Shown here: in pieces, positions 48,146 to 58,508 of the stretch
Layout: each line of letters begins with the position of its first letter
Numbering within the stretch: position 1 is the first letter of the stretch
Assembly (NCBI GenBank): GCA_023614405.1
Contig: CM042685.1
Coordinates: forward strand, 232,107,661 to 232,171,660
Reading direction: 5' to 3'
From: Avena insularis
Lineage: Eukaryota > Streptophyta > Magnoliopsida > Poales > Poaceae
DNA length: 64,000 bases
Notes under the pieces: model-generated
Database searches by the model: none
Told to the model about the DNA's origin: nothing
Seen by the model: the letters and a program-made list of their open reading frames with translations, nothing else
Position numbers and translations under genes: made by a program

Positions 48146-51100
48146 ATGCAAAAAGCAGTCAATGCAATTGAAATGCAAGGCCATTCAGAAGATGAATATG
48201 AAGATGTTGTTTGCTCCTTGGAACAGCTAGCATTCCACTCAGAAACAGCAAACATGTCAGTCACACCTCCTGTGGTCACTCCACATCTTGAGAGTGCCCA
48301 ACCAGAACAAGCTATGAGCACCTCAGCTAAAGCTTACAATGGATTACCTGGCCCATCTACAATTTCAGTTATGGTTTCTATCCAAGGCCATCAAGCACTG
48401 GCCTTATTGGACACAGGTAGCACTAATACCTTCATCTCCAAGGATTTTGCCGCTAAGCACAATTTGGTCCTTGCCCCAATCGCTAGCAGACAAGTAGAAG
48501 TAGCTGGGTGAGGAGTGCTCATTTCCAATGTTGTTCTGAACAATTGCCAATTCTCCATCCAAAACAACACCTTCACAGCTGATCTCAGATCACTACAATT
48601 ACAAGGGACTGACATTATCTTGGGAGTAAACTGGATGACATTGTACAATCCAGTTTTGTTTGATTTCATAGGAAGAAAGGTCACTATCCATGATCAAGGC
48701 AAACCAATTATCTATGTGGACCATATGGTGCCCCAATGTGATTACATCATTTCAGCAAAAGAATGTATGAAATTAATGGAGACAGGAGCTACTGGATTTG
48801 TGGTCAACTTGACACTGATGGAGCCAGAACCTTCTTCCAACATACCCTCTGTCAGTCAAACTGGATTTGACTCTGTACTGGACCAATTCCAAGATGTCTT
48901 TGCTTCTCCTTCTGGTCTACCCCCTCATAGAGATATTGATCACAGTATTCCACAGCTCCCTAATTCAAAGCCTCCAAACATCAGGCCTTACAGACTGTCC
49001 CACCACCAAAAGAATACAGTGGAGACCCTAATCAAAGAAATGCTTCTGAATTCAGAAATCAGACCAAGTTCTAGCCCATTCTCTTCTCCTGTGATTCTTG
49101 TAAGAAAGAAAGACAAATCCTGGAGACTCTGTGTGGATTATAGGCAATTAAATGACCTTACCATCAAGAACAAATTTCCCATCCCAGTCATTGAGGACCT
49201 ACTTGATGAATTACATGGCTCCACAGTGTTCTCCAAGTTAGATTTGAGATCAGGCTACCATCAAATTAGAATGAGGCCTGAAGATATACCAAAAACTGCT
49301 TTCAACACTCACCTTGGGCATTATGAATATCTGGTAATGCCATTTGGGCTGAGCAATGCCCCAGCTACCTTTCAGGAATTGATGAACACCATTTTCTCTA
49401 AATATTTGAGGAAATTTGTTCTAGTCTTCTTTGATGACATCCTGATTTACAGCCAGTCTATTCTAGAGCACACAAGACACCTCCAATTGGTTCTTCACAT
49501 CCTCAGGAAACATGAACTTAAGGCCAAACTCACCAAATGCATATTTGGACAACCACAGGTTGAATACCTAGGCCATGTCATCTCAGCTTTAGGTGTCTCT
49601 ACGGATCCATCAAAAATAGTAGATATTCTCAATTGGAAAGCTCCCCAAACCATCAAAAAACTGAGGGGTTTCCTAGGCCTTACTGGATATTATAGGAAAT
49701 ACATCAAGAACTATGCCCAACTTTGCCAACCCTTGCATGCAGTGCTGAAAAAGGATTCCTTTGCTTGGGGAGAAGCTCAATCAGTTTCCTTTGCAAACTT
49801 GAAACTGGATATGACATCACCCCCTACTCTTGCACTGCCTGATTTCTCAGCTCCATTCATATTAGAAACAGATGCTTGTGCCACTGGACTAGGGGTTGTC
49901 TTAATGCAGAATGGTAAACCCCTAGCTTTTTACAGCAAATGTTTGGGACCCAAAAATGATGCTCAGTCCATCTATGAGAAAGAAGCTATGGCAATACTAG
50001 AAGCCCTCAAAAAATGGAGTCACTACTTCCTAGGCACTAAGCTCATCATCAGGACTGACCAGAAAAGTCTGAAATTCCTGGGTAGCCAGAGGTTGTTGGA
50101 AGGAATTCAACACAAACTCATGCTAAAGCTACTGGAGTTTGACTACTTGATTGAGTACAAGAAGGGCCCTGAAAACATTGCTGCTGATGCTCTCTCTAGA
50201 CAGTTCCAAACCGATACTCCAGACGATTGTTCTGCTATTTCTGCTGTAATCCCGTCTTGGCTCCTAGAGGTAACTGATTCTTACACTTCTGATACTACCT
50301 GTTTACAATTACTGCAAGAACTTGCTATTGACAATTCTAGCAAGCCACACTACACCCTGCAATCTGGGATACTAAGATACAAGGGCAGGTTATACATTGG
50401 GGACAACAAAGAACTCAAGACAAAAAAATTCCACTCCGTCCACTCTTCCATTTTTGGAGGCCATTCTGGTCATAGAGTAACCTTGCACAGAATCAAACAA
50501 GTATTCTTCTGGCCTCACATGAACTCTTTCATTGCTGGCTTGGTTTATGAATGCCCAACATGTCAAATTTCCAAGACTGAAAAAGTACAATACCCTGGTC
50601 TGTTGGACCCTCTCACAGTACCCAAGATGAAATGGTCCTCTATCAGCATGGACTTCATTGAGGGCCTCCCTAAATCTAAAGGCAAAGATGTCATCCTTGT
50701 GGTAGTCGACAGATTGACCAAGTATGCTCACTTCCTATCACTGTCACACCCTTATTCTGTCCAATCTGTCAGTAAGGTATTCATGGAGAACATTATCAAA
50801 TTGCATGGGCCTCCTGACAACATCATCACTGACAGGGACAGAATTTTCCAAAGTAAACTTTGGCAAGACATATTTCATGCTCTGAAGATAGACTTGAAAT
50901 TCTCCTCTGCATACCACCCACAGTCTGATGGTCAAACAGAGAGGGTCAACCAGTGTGTCGAATAGTACCTTCGCTGCATGGTCTTCCAAGAATCAAAGAA
51001 ATGGGCTGATTGGCTTGGGGCTGCTGAATGGTGGTACAACACTTCTTACCACACAACCATCAAAATGTCCCCTTTTGAGGCTCTGTATGAGTACAAACCT

Positions 51101-51695
51101 CTTCACTTTACCACCATTTCAGTCCCTTGCAATATCTCAGCAGAAGCACGGGTCACATTGGCTGAGAAAGATCACATGCTCAAGACCTTGCAAAGGAACA
51201 TGAAATTGGCTCAAGAAAGAATGAAGAAGTATGCTGATGCAAACCGAATGGAGCGCCAGTTTGCTGAAGGGGACCTTGTCTATCTCAAAATGAAGCCCTA
51301 TCGAGAAACTGCCCTCGGCCTCAGGAATTCATTGAAGCTTACTTCCAAATGGTATGGTCCATTCAAGATTCTGTAAAAGATTGGACGGTTGGCTTACAAA
51401 CTTCAACTTCCCACCAGTGCAAAAAATCCACAATGTCTTCCACGTCAGCCAGCTTAAGAAGCACTTGGGCCAACGAGCAATACCAAACCCCCTCCTTCCA
51501 CTGGTGACTGAAGATGGTAAGATTAAGATTGCTCCTCTGGCATTCTTGCAACACCGACAAATTCCTCACAATGCTGGTGACTACGACATTGCAATTCCTC
51601 AATGGTTGGTTCATTGGGAGAACATGACACCAGAGGAAGCCACCTGGGAAGACACCGCCTTCATGCAAGTTACCTTCCCTTCCTTCAAACCCTGA
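48146..51695 (+). pseudogene. pol: Reina-like pol: protease, RT, RNase H, integrase, chromodomain
   Basis: Protease LLDTGSTNTFISKDFA (48403 on) and DIILGVNWM (48611). A long open part covers 48515-50965 (816 codons). It holds RT with [32 protein letters not shown] and active-site FFDDILIYS near 49430. RNase H follows with [18 protein letters not shown] and RTDQKSL. Integrase has an HHCC finger ([16 protein letters not shown]) and catalytic D ([11 protein letters not shown]), D (ITDRDRIF), E (QTERVNQ); the last two are 35 residues apart. Breaks: TGA 48509-48511, TAG 50963-50965 (likely former Gln), TAA 51374-51376, and a shift in an A run near 51421. The end has a chromodomain-like stretch, QWLVHWENMTPEEATWED, thought to guide integration to marked chromatin. 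Confidence 0.92.
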
Positions 51696-51706
51696 GGTTT
51701 TGTATC

Positions 51707-51716
51707 AAGGGGGGAG
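51707..51716 (+). other. Polypurine tract
   Basis: AAGGGGGGAG three bases before the 3' LTR. Confidence 0.9.
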
Positions 51717-51719
51717 CAA

Positions 51720-52009
51720 TGTCAGGATATGCCCCTGACCGTTTTCTCATTATCGTTGAGTGCCATTAAGAGAGGGTTAATTATCTGTAATATAATTAGT
51801 ATGCTAAAACTAATGCTTGGGCGCTATCCTTTCGATATAAAAGGGGGCGCGTGGGTGGTTGAGAGGCCAAGCAATGAAAAACCTAATTTCCTTTTCCAGT
51901 ATTTTCCTTTACCCAATTTTTCCTTAGATTGCAATTTTATCCTGAGATCCTTCAATTTCGTCCTCCTCTCCCTGAACTCTCCCGTGCTCAGGCCACCGAG
52001 GTCCTGACA
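51720..52009 (+). repeat. 3' LTR of the Reina-like element, 290 bp
   Basis: Matches 46097-46385 with about eight substitutions and one extra G in the run near 51842. Followed by CCATT (52010-52014). Confidence 0.95.
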
Positions 52010-52275
52010 CCATTACAACACACTCACAAATACGTACACACACTCACCCCTATGATGCACACATGCACACCTTACCCCTATGAGCACTTGTGAAAGACTC
52101 TCTATCAGAGACACTAAAACGAAGTCACCACATGCGTCTCTCTATCGACGAGAACATCGTCTCCCACTAAGAATATTTTGCATTTAGCGAGACACCAAAA
52201 CGTTAAACCTAGGGTTTGAACTCTGTGGAATGGGGATACCACTATACTTCTAACTATCCAACCATAGTTTGGTTC
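52010..52275 (-). mobile_element. Au-type SINE (minus)
   Basis: On the minus strand it starts GAACCAAACTATGGTTGGAT at 52275, followed by GTGGTATCCCCATTCCACAG and a box-B-like AGTTCAAACCC, then a GGGAGACGATGTTCTCGTCG block and TGCTCATAGGGGTAAGGTGT. This is the layout of the Au SINE of wheat and Aegilops: a tRNA-like pol III promoter head and a GT-rich tail. Its 3' tail was split by the chromovirus; the few remaining bases lie at about 46075-46096. It does not code for protein and would use LINE enzymes. Confidence 0.8.
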
Positions 52276-52414
52276 TTCTATAAAATTACACAGTAAAATA
52301 TGTGTAGATACATGTGAATGTAGACAAATACAAATCACTTATTTTACCATAGAGGAAGTATTTCTTTTTCTAATCCTGTGAAAATCCTTCAATTGAAGAT
52401 CTCAACAGCACTTA

Positions 52415-54005
52415 GAGCATCTCCACTTGCCTACCCAGGAGGCCGATCCGGACGCCAAAAATCGGCCCAGTCGCGTACCCAAGGACCTCTTTTCGTCCGG
52501 ATTTCGGCATGTTTTGGTCCGGCCTACCCATGCCGTACCTAGGATCCCGGGTACGCCATGGGAACGCCGGACTCAACGAAAATGGGCGTGGGCCAGCTCT
52601 GTCGGCGAGAGAAGGCACCACTCCCGCCAATTCTCTAAGCTCCCCGCCCTTTTCTTCCCTCCTCCCGCCTTTCTTCCCCATTCCCCCACCCCCGAAGCTC
52701 CACCGATCACCGCGCCCGACATGTCGCCCAAGAGTTTTGTCCAACCCAGATCGATCCTCGGCGAGGTCCGGAGAAAGAAGCGAGGAAGCGCCCGCCTGAC
52801 CAAGCCGGAGGGCATGTCCTCGGCGGAGTGGGAGAAGAGGGAGCACACCAGGCAGATCTCGTCGGTCGAGCGGAAGGACAGGAAGGAGAGGGTGAAGCTC
52901 CGGCAGCAGCAAGCAGAGGAGGAGAAGGCGATGGTGAAGGCGGCGACGGAAGAACAGGCGATGGTGAAGGCAAAGCAGGCTACGGCGACGCGTTCGGCAT
53001 TGATGGCCGCGCCGTACCCACCACACTGGGGGAGCCAGGCTAGCGTCGGCTCGCCCGCCGGCTTCTCGCCGATCTCTCTGGCCAACTTCCAGGAGAGCCA
53101 GGCGGCTGCTCGGCAGAGGTACTCCCCGTCGCCAGAGTTCGATGGCAGCTTCAACCCGAACGTGCTCTTCCCCTGCCCAGCGCCGCGCCACCCTTCGCCG
53201 TTCGGCGTGGACATCAACATCCCCTACTCAACCTCTCCGGCATACGCAAGCCCTGCTCTGCGCCGCGGACCGCTGCCTTTCGGCGGAAGCTCGACAACCT
53301 TCGGCGAGGCCAACGCGCGCAACCTGTTCGGCGGAATGCCAGGCGCACTTCCGGCCGGCATGACGCCCGAGGCCTACATGGAGGACCTGATCGCAATAGG
53401 CTCGGCCTCCAACCACCCCTCCTTCTTCATGGAAGAGCAGACCCGGGCCAACGCCGAGAGCGGCATCGAGTCCCAGGACCTCGTCGACGTCGATGCCGAG
53501 GAGACCCAGCAGCGACGAGCGTAGAGGACGCCAGGCGAGGCGAAAGGCAAGAAGGGGAAGAAGACGGCGGACGCTCGGCTCAAATGGACCATGGCCGAGG
53601 ACACCTGCCTCGCCGAAGCTTGGAAGACGGTGAGCATGGATCCGATAACGGGTGGGAACCAAAATTCTGACAATTATTGGTGGCGCGTGAAGGCAGCATT
53701 CGACGAGCGAAGCATGTGCGACCCAAAGTATTGCAAGATCCACATGGAGCGAGGGGAGAAGGGAATAATGAACCACTGGGCGATCATCCAAACTCCGTGC
53801 AGCAAGTGACACAGCTGCGTGGAAGAAGTCGACCGCACACAAGCCAGTGGGGAGAACATGGACAACAAGGTACTCGCGAACATTAACTTTGCTGTGCACT
53901 CTCTTGACACACTCGTGAACATGGACAACTTGACACACTTCCATTTTGTAGCTGCGCTGTGCACTTCTTCTGTTTCAAGAGGACATGAAGATGGAGTTCA
54001 AGTTC
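52415..54005 (+). mobile_element. PIF/Harbinger DNA transposon, left part
   Basis: The left end GAGCATCTCCACTTGCC follows a TTA (52412-52414), the expected 3-bp target site and end type for PIF/Harbinger. It encodes the Myb-like ORF1; the transposase ORF would lie further right but is cut off by the Tat element inserted at 54006 and is not in the window. Sequence is GC-rich (unlike its neighbours) and its ORF is only lightly damaged. Confidence 0.75.
52721..54005 (+). pseudogene. Harbinger ORF1, Myb/SANT-like DNA-binding protein
   Basis: From ATG at 52721 (MSPKSFVQPRSILGEVRRKK) the frame runs to a TAG at 53522-53524, continues in the same frame, and reaches a TGA at 53807-53809. The N-terminal part has a basic/acidic coiled-coil-like stretch (SSVERKDRKERVKLRQQQAE) and a Pro/Ser/Gly-rich middle. 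The Myb-like trihelix lies at about 53584-53800, with [35 protein letters not shown] and [17 protein letters not shown]. In PIF/Harbinger elements this protein binds transposon ends and helps bring the transposase to them. The TGA stands where relatives have Trp. After it the frame goes on (VEEVDRTQASGENMDN) until the gypsy insertion. Confidence 0.8.
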
Positions 54006-54551
54006 TGTTGGGGATATGTTATATGGGTATCCTTATAGCATGTCTCTTATCCGACTAACCCGGGTGGCCCATAGTCGGTAGCATGGCCTATGGCCTGCTA
54101 GGCGGCCTAGTTAGGTGGATCCAGAAGGGAGACCCATGTCGGATAAAGGAAGGCTACGGTGGAGTCACCAGCGTCCCGGAGCCTTGGAGTGCAAGATACA
54201 CAAGACTAGTAATAAACTGTGTAGGACTCTGTAACCTGTTCGGCTAGGACTTTTCCCTGTAACCCTAGGTCCTGGCGACTATATAAGTCAGGCCTATGGG
54301 AGCCTTTAGGGCACGTTCATAGACAATCTCATACAACATCAGATAACCTCGCACAGCGAACCTATCTCTGTAACTCGGTGTATTGCCCTTATAGTGATTT
54401 ATAGCAGGAGTAGGATTCCGCCACCATTGTGGGATCTGAACCTGGGTAAGCTGTGTTACCTCGTACCCATCAACCGTACGCCTTACCCCACATCTCTAAA
54501 CACGCACTGTGAGGACCCCTCCATGGCATACTCGTCGGCAATACCACGACA
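54006..54551 (+). repeat. 5' LTR of the second Tat element, 546 bp
   Basis: Starts TGTTGGGGATATG and ends ACCACGACA, the same end types as the LTR at 3530-4313. TATA box TATATAA at 54280-54286. The GTGAGG...CTCCATGGC region near the 3' end is LTR U5. Confidence 0.85.
54280..54286 (+). promoter_or_regulatory. TATA box of the Tat LTR
   Basis: TATATAA within GACTATATAAGTC, about 270 bases before the LTR end; likely the core promoter. Confidence 0.7.
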
Positions 54552-54553
54552 GT

Positions 54554-54571
54554 TGGCGTCCACCATGGGGC
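54554..54571 (+). other. Primer binding site of the second Tat element
   Basis: TGGCGTCCACCATGGGGC after a GT spacer; the first Tat element has TGGCGCCCACCGTGGGGC. The gag ATG (54565) overlaps the site. Confidence 0.75.
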
Positions 54572-57500
54572 CAGAGGCGCTTTAGGCTCTTCAGCGGGCG
54601 AGGACCAAGATCTTCGCGGGAATCGGCGAAACCGTAGCCATCGGCCGTGTTCTCTTCTCTGGCAACGTTCTTATCGTCCCTCCCGACGAGTTCTGGATCC
54701 CGGCGAAGACGAACCCTACGCGGTGTTCGATCGTTCCTATCGGAGACATCCACCTCTTCATCGGCGAAACCGACTCGGGCACTAGTTCCCTGGGAGTCGG
54801 AGGAGCATCAAGACCCGCACGGACCGCCTACGGGCAGGATACGTTCGCGAAAGGATCGATGTCGGATCTCTCTTTGGACTTTGCCGACAAAGATCGGAAA
54901 AATTCAAGGCCCACCCAAACCGCCCCTGTGCAGGATATAAAGGTGGAAGATCACTGCAAATCCGCCGGCTTCGTCCGTGCGTCTGGATAGCAGAGATCCA
55001 AGTTCGTCGGCGTGGTTACCATCTTTGATCTGGCGCGCTGCGTTCAGAGAGAGGATGAAAACCCCCGCGATTACCTGGCCAGGTGGATCCGCATACGAGC
55101 CGACCTAGCCCACTACCCCGATGATAACGCTCTGTATCACTTCGTGGAAGGACTGGACCGCGGCACGCTTCTCCGACATTCTTTAAAGACGGCCAGCAGA
55201 GTAACAGACGCCTTACCTCAAGAGATGGTGAGCACCGCCAACACCACGCTGGCGGCCGGGCGGTAGCTCGACATTGCGCTCATTGACGGAGCCCCTCAGA
55301 TTCAGCCATCGCCACCACCGCCTTCAGTCATCGTCGAGCCCGTTGCACCTCCACCGCCCGTCATCGAGGAAGTCCTGGCACCCTCCGACTCTGTCATTGA
55401 CGCGCTTTATGCTGATTTCAGTGCAGATTCAGAGGAGATAGACTTTAGTCTAGAAGAGCTAGACTCCGCTATGCAGGAGATGGAGGAGGAGTACTCGCGC
55501 GACGAGCATGCCAACAACACCGTCGCGTCCTGAGGGGTGTTCGTCACCATTGGAACAGCGATGGACGAAGATCAACCCGGACGAACTCCGCCTACGGCGC
55601 TGGAAAAGGGGAAGGGGCCACTTATTGCTGCTGACGATGATCGCGCAAAAGTCATGCCTCCTCCGCCTAACCGAGTGCAGCAGCCGCGGGAACTCGGCAC
55701 CGGTCCGAGCAACAACAACACCGCAAACTTGCCGCCTCCGGCATCTACGTCTGCAGCATCCCAAGTTACTCCAGCTGATAGAGTAATGTACGGCAATCTC
55801 CTTGTCGAGCCACTGACCATTGCTCATATCCGGAACGTGACCCAGCTTGACGAGAAGCGCCAGCAGCTGCTGGAGGAGGCGCAAGCCATCGCGGAGCAAG
55901 GCGCTAAACTAGATCGAGATCTGGTCAACGCGCAGAAGTCCATAGAGAAAGCTAGAGCAATGGAGGCCGAGTACAAGACTCTGCTACAGCAGCAGAAGGC
56001 TAAGAAAGCTTCGGCTCGCGTCATCAACAATCCTGGCGTACGGCGCAACCTAGGATGGGCTCCCTCTAAGCCGGCACAGACCAAGCCATACATTGACAGT
56101 GAAGGCAAGCAGGTGATGCCCACCCCACTACTTAACCTCGTCGTCGCCAAGACCCTTCTGGAGCAGGATAGATCGCCTGAGGCAGTGGAACAGTTCTACG
56201 ACCTAGTGGCAAAAGTGGTAAAGCAGTAGGAAAAGGCCACCTCTCAGAGGCTTGAGCCTAACCCAGCGCTCTGCTAGTCTAGCCAGTACAAGCTGCCAAG
56301 GGACAGATCTCCTCTTGATGTCGGGTCCCAGACGGGTTCCTCAGAACAAAGACGAAGGGATGCACGCAACAGGAAGGATGCTATCCCAATATCCTCCGAC
56401 CACGGAGAAAAGGCCCGACCTCGTCGCCCATCGCCACCGCCCCGGTCTCCCCGACATCGCGAAGATTACAAAGCTCGCCATCGTACGGATATGCCCCCAC
56501 CAAAGCAGTGTGGCATCGTCATCCGCGACAACACGGAGCAGACCCGTCATGACGGAAAGCACAACGAAGGACATAAGAGCATGTCGCGCCATGACCCTCC
56601 GCGTCCGACAAGCAACCGTGATAGCCGTGAGGCATCACAGGAGGGTAATAGCAAGAAGGCTAACCCACCGCCACCTCCGCCTCCGTCACCACCAAGCAGT
56701 CACCATGGCGGAGGAGGCCCATGTCGTTCACACAGCCCATCCCCTGTTGACAATAAGAAGAAGAACCCGGAGCCATACGATGCACGTTCGTGGATCGATA
56801 AGATCCACGAGGCCCGGGAAGGACCATACCTGGGACCACGTTGCTTTGGACCTGCAATATGGTCTGCAACTTACCCCAAAGGCTTCCGGATTGACAAGAC
56901 CATCAAGCCCTATGACGGCACCGCCAAGCCAGCCACATGGTTGCAGGACTACGGCAACGCGGTGGAGATTGCCGGAGGCAACCCCAACGTCACCGTCAAG
57001 TACCTCCCACTAATGTTGGCGGGTACGACCCATCAATGGATCGACGACTTGCCGGAGAAATCTATCTACAACTGGTTGGACATGCAAGAAGCGTTCACCA
57101 AGAACTTTGAGGGTACATACAAGCGTCCCTGCACTGTGGGCGATCTACATCGGTGCGTGCAAGAGAAAGACGAGACATCTCGCGCCTACCTCTCCCGCTG
57201 GCTGGACATGAAGAATTCCTGCGCAGGAGTGCACGCCAAGACCGCCATGGCCGCCTTCATTGATGGGTTGGAAAGGGGCACGTTGCTCCGACATAAGCTG
57301 AAGCGCTTGCAGGACAATCACCAGCTCGACTTGAAAAAGATGATTCAGTTGGCTAGTGAGTTCGCAGCTGCCGACGATGATGCTCGTGGCTCCTTGCCGG
57401 CAACGGCCGTTCCAACTCAAGCTCGGAGGAACAGCAGTACAAAGCGGAAGACCGCTCTAGAAGAAAGGCAATCTACCGACATGGTCGCCATGACTTTTGC

Positions 57501-57850
57501 AGGACGAGGAGAGGGCGGGAAACATGGCCGAGGAAGGGGAGATGGTCGTGGGCAGCAACGAGGAAGTGAAACCACCTCGGCGCCGCTCCGTGTTCCCCAA
57601 ACCTACGAGGAGTACCGTGATATGCCATGCCTCGTACACCTCGACGTCAACGGCAAAGCCACCCATACCAATCAACACTGCAAATTCGTCAACGACCTCA
57701 AGGAAGACCCAGAGTCCGCCAAAGAAGTCGGAAGAATGCAGACCACGCAAGGGCAAGGGAAGAAGAAGGAGGATGAGTCCAAGGATTCAAGTGACATGGA
57801 CGAGGCGTTGACCCCAAGCACGCCGCCAAGAGCGGCGACAAGGCAAGAAC
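54565..57850 (+). pseudogene. gag: Tat gag polyprotein with two gag-like segments
   Basis: One frame runs from ATG 54565 to about 57825, broken by stops at 54583, 54988, 55264, 55531, 56227 and 56275, mostly TAG. Early part: RTKIFAGIGETVAIGRVLF, then a short gag-like segment at 55012-55200 (LARCVQREDENPRDYLARW, LYHFVEGLDRGTLLRHSL). Next come a coiled coil near 55840-55990 (LDEKRQQLLEEAQAIAEQG) and an Arg/Pro/His-rich stretch. The main gag domain follows at 56770-57370 (GPRCFGPAIWSATYPKGFR, IKPYDGTAKPATWLQDYGN, LMLAGTTHQWIDDLPEKS, GLERGTLLRHKL). A basic Gly/Arg-rich tail precedes a His/Cys motif near 57660 (HTNQHCKFVNDL). A shift near 57825 ends the frame. Length is long for gag, as is usual in the Tat lineage. 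Confidence 0.85.
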
Positions 57851-57958
57851 CCTTCGCAAGAAGGCCCTCTACCACACTTTCCTTGGCACCCCACCGTCCG
57901 ACAACAAGACCTCTCGAGATCCTGATGGCTACTCTCCCCCTGGGCCCCCAAAGATTAC

Positions 57959-58507
57959 TGGGCGGAGGTTCCAATAACTTGGGACAGGACGGACCACCTA
58001 GACCTTATACCCACGGAGAACCAGTACGCCATGGTCATCAACCCCTTGATTGACGGTGTGGAGTTCACCAAGTGTATGGTGGACAGTGGAAGCAACATCA
58101 ACATCATGTACCTGGATACACTGCAAAAGATGAATTTGACAGAGGCAAACCTAAGACGGACCAACACCATCTTCCACGGCGTAGTGCCTGGTCGGGAGGC
58201 TCGGTCCCTTGGGTGCATTACACTTCAGGTTGCCTTTGGCGATGTTAATAATTACCGCCAAGAGCGCATGACCTTCGAGGTGGTCCCCTTCAAAAGCGTG
58301 TACCATGTCATATTTGGCCGCGACATATTCCACACGTTCATGGCCAAGCCATGCTTCGTCTACAACAAGCTCAAGATACCCGGACCAAACAGCATCATCA
58401 CCGTATCCAGAAGCTTTACCAAGGCAAGGGACTGCGAGATCAACGAAGCAGCCATTGCGTATCCTCTACAAATAAGAATTCAAAGAGATCTAGAGCAAGG
58501 TCAATGA
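57959..58507 (+). pseudogene. Tat aspartic protease
   Basis: Frame from 57959: WAEVPITWDRTDHLDLIPTE, then the catalytic CMVDSGSNINIMYLDTLQKM near 58075-58140, FHGVVPG and VIFGRDIFHTFMAKP. It matches the minus-strand protease at 326-835 residue for residue in these blocks. Frameshifts lie before 57959 and after about 58480. It would cut the polyprotein inside the particle. Confidence 0.85.
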
Positions 58508-58508
58508 C

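Larger units (their letters stand above)
46097..52009 (+). mobile_element. Reina-like chromovirus, complete structure
   Basis: A 5913-bp element: LTRs of 289 and 290 bp, primer site, gag, protease, RT, RNase H, integrase and a C-terminal chromodomain-like segment, polypurine tract, and a perfect CCATT duplication. Small size and LTRs of about 290 bp fit the Reina lineage of chromoviruses. By eye the LTRs differ at about eight substitutions and one indel (~2.8%). All domains are in place, but the frame is broken by stops and shifts, so it cannot move on its own. Confidence 0.92.
46025..52358. mobile_element. Stowaway-like MITE split by nested insertions
   Basis: Left end CTACTTCTATCATAAAATAA after TA (46023-46024); right end GTGATTTGTAT-type sequence with ATTTTACCATAGAGGAAG before TA (52359-52360). 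Complementing the right end gives CTTCCTCTATGGTAAAATAA, a diverged match of the left end. Only about 150 bp are MITE; the rest is the SINE and chromovirus inserted in it. Confidence 0.65.

Noticed and set aside
52412..53220. Minus-strand ORFs of 259 and 215 residues
   Set aside because: Antisense shadows of the GC-rich Harbinger ORF1; no motif of their own.
56252..57013. 253-residue plus-strand ORF, Arg/His/Thr-rich
   Set aside because: Out-of-frame shadow of the Tat gag, which is supported by motifs in the other frame.
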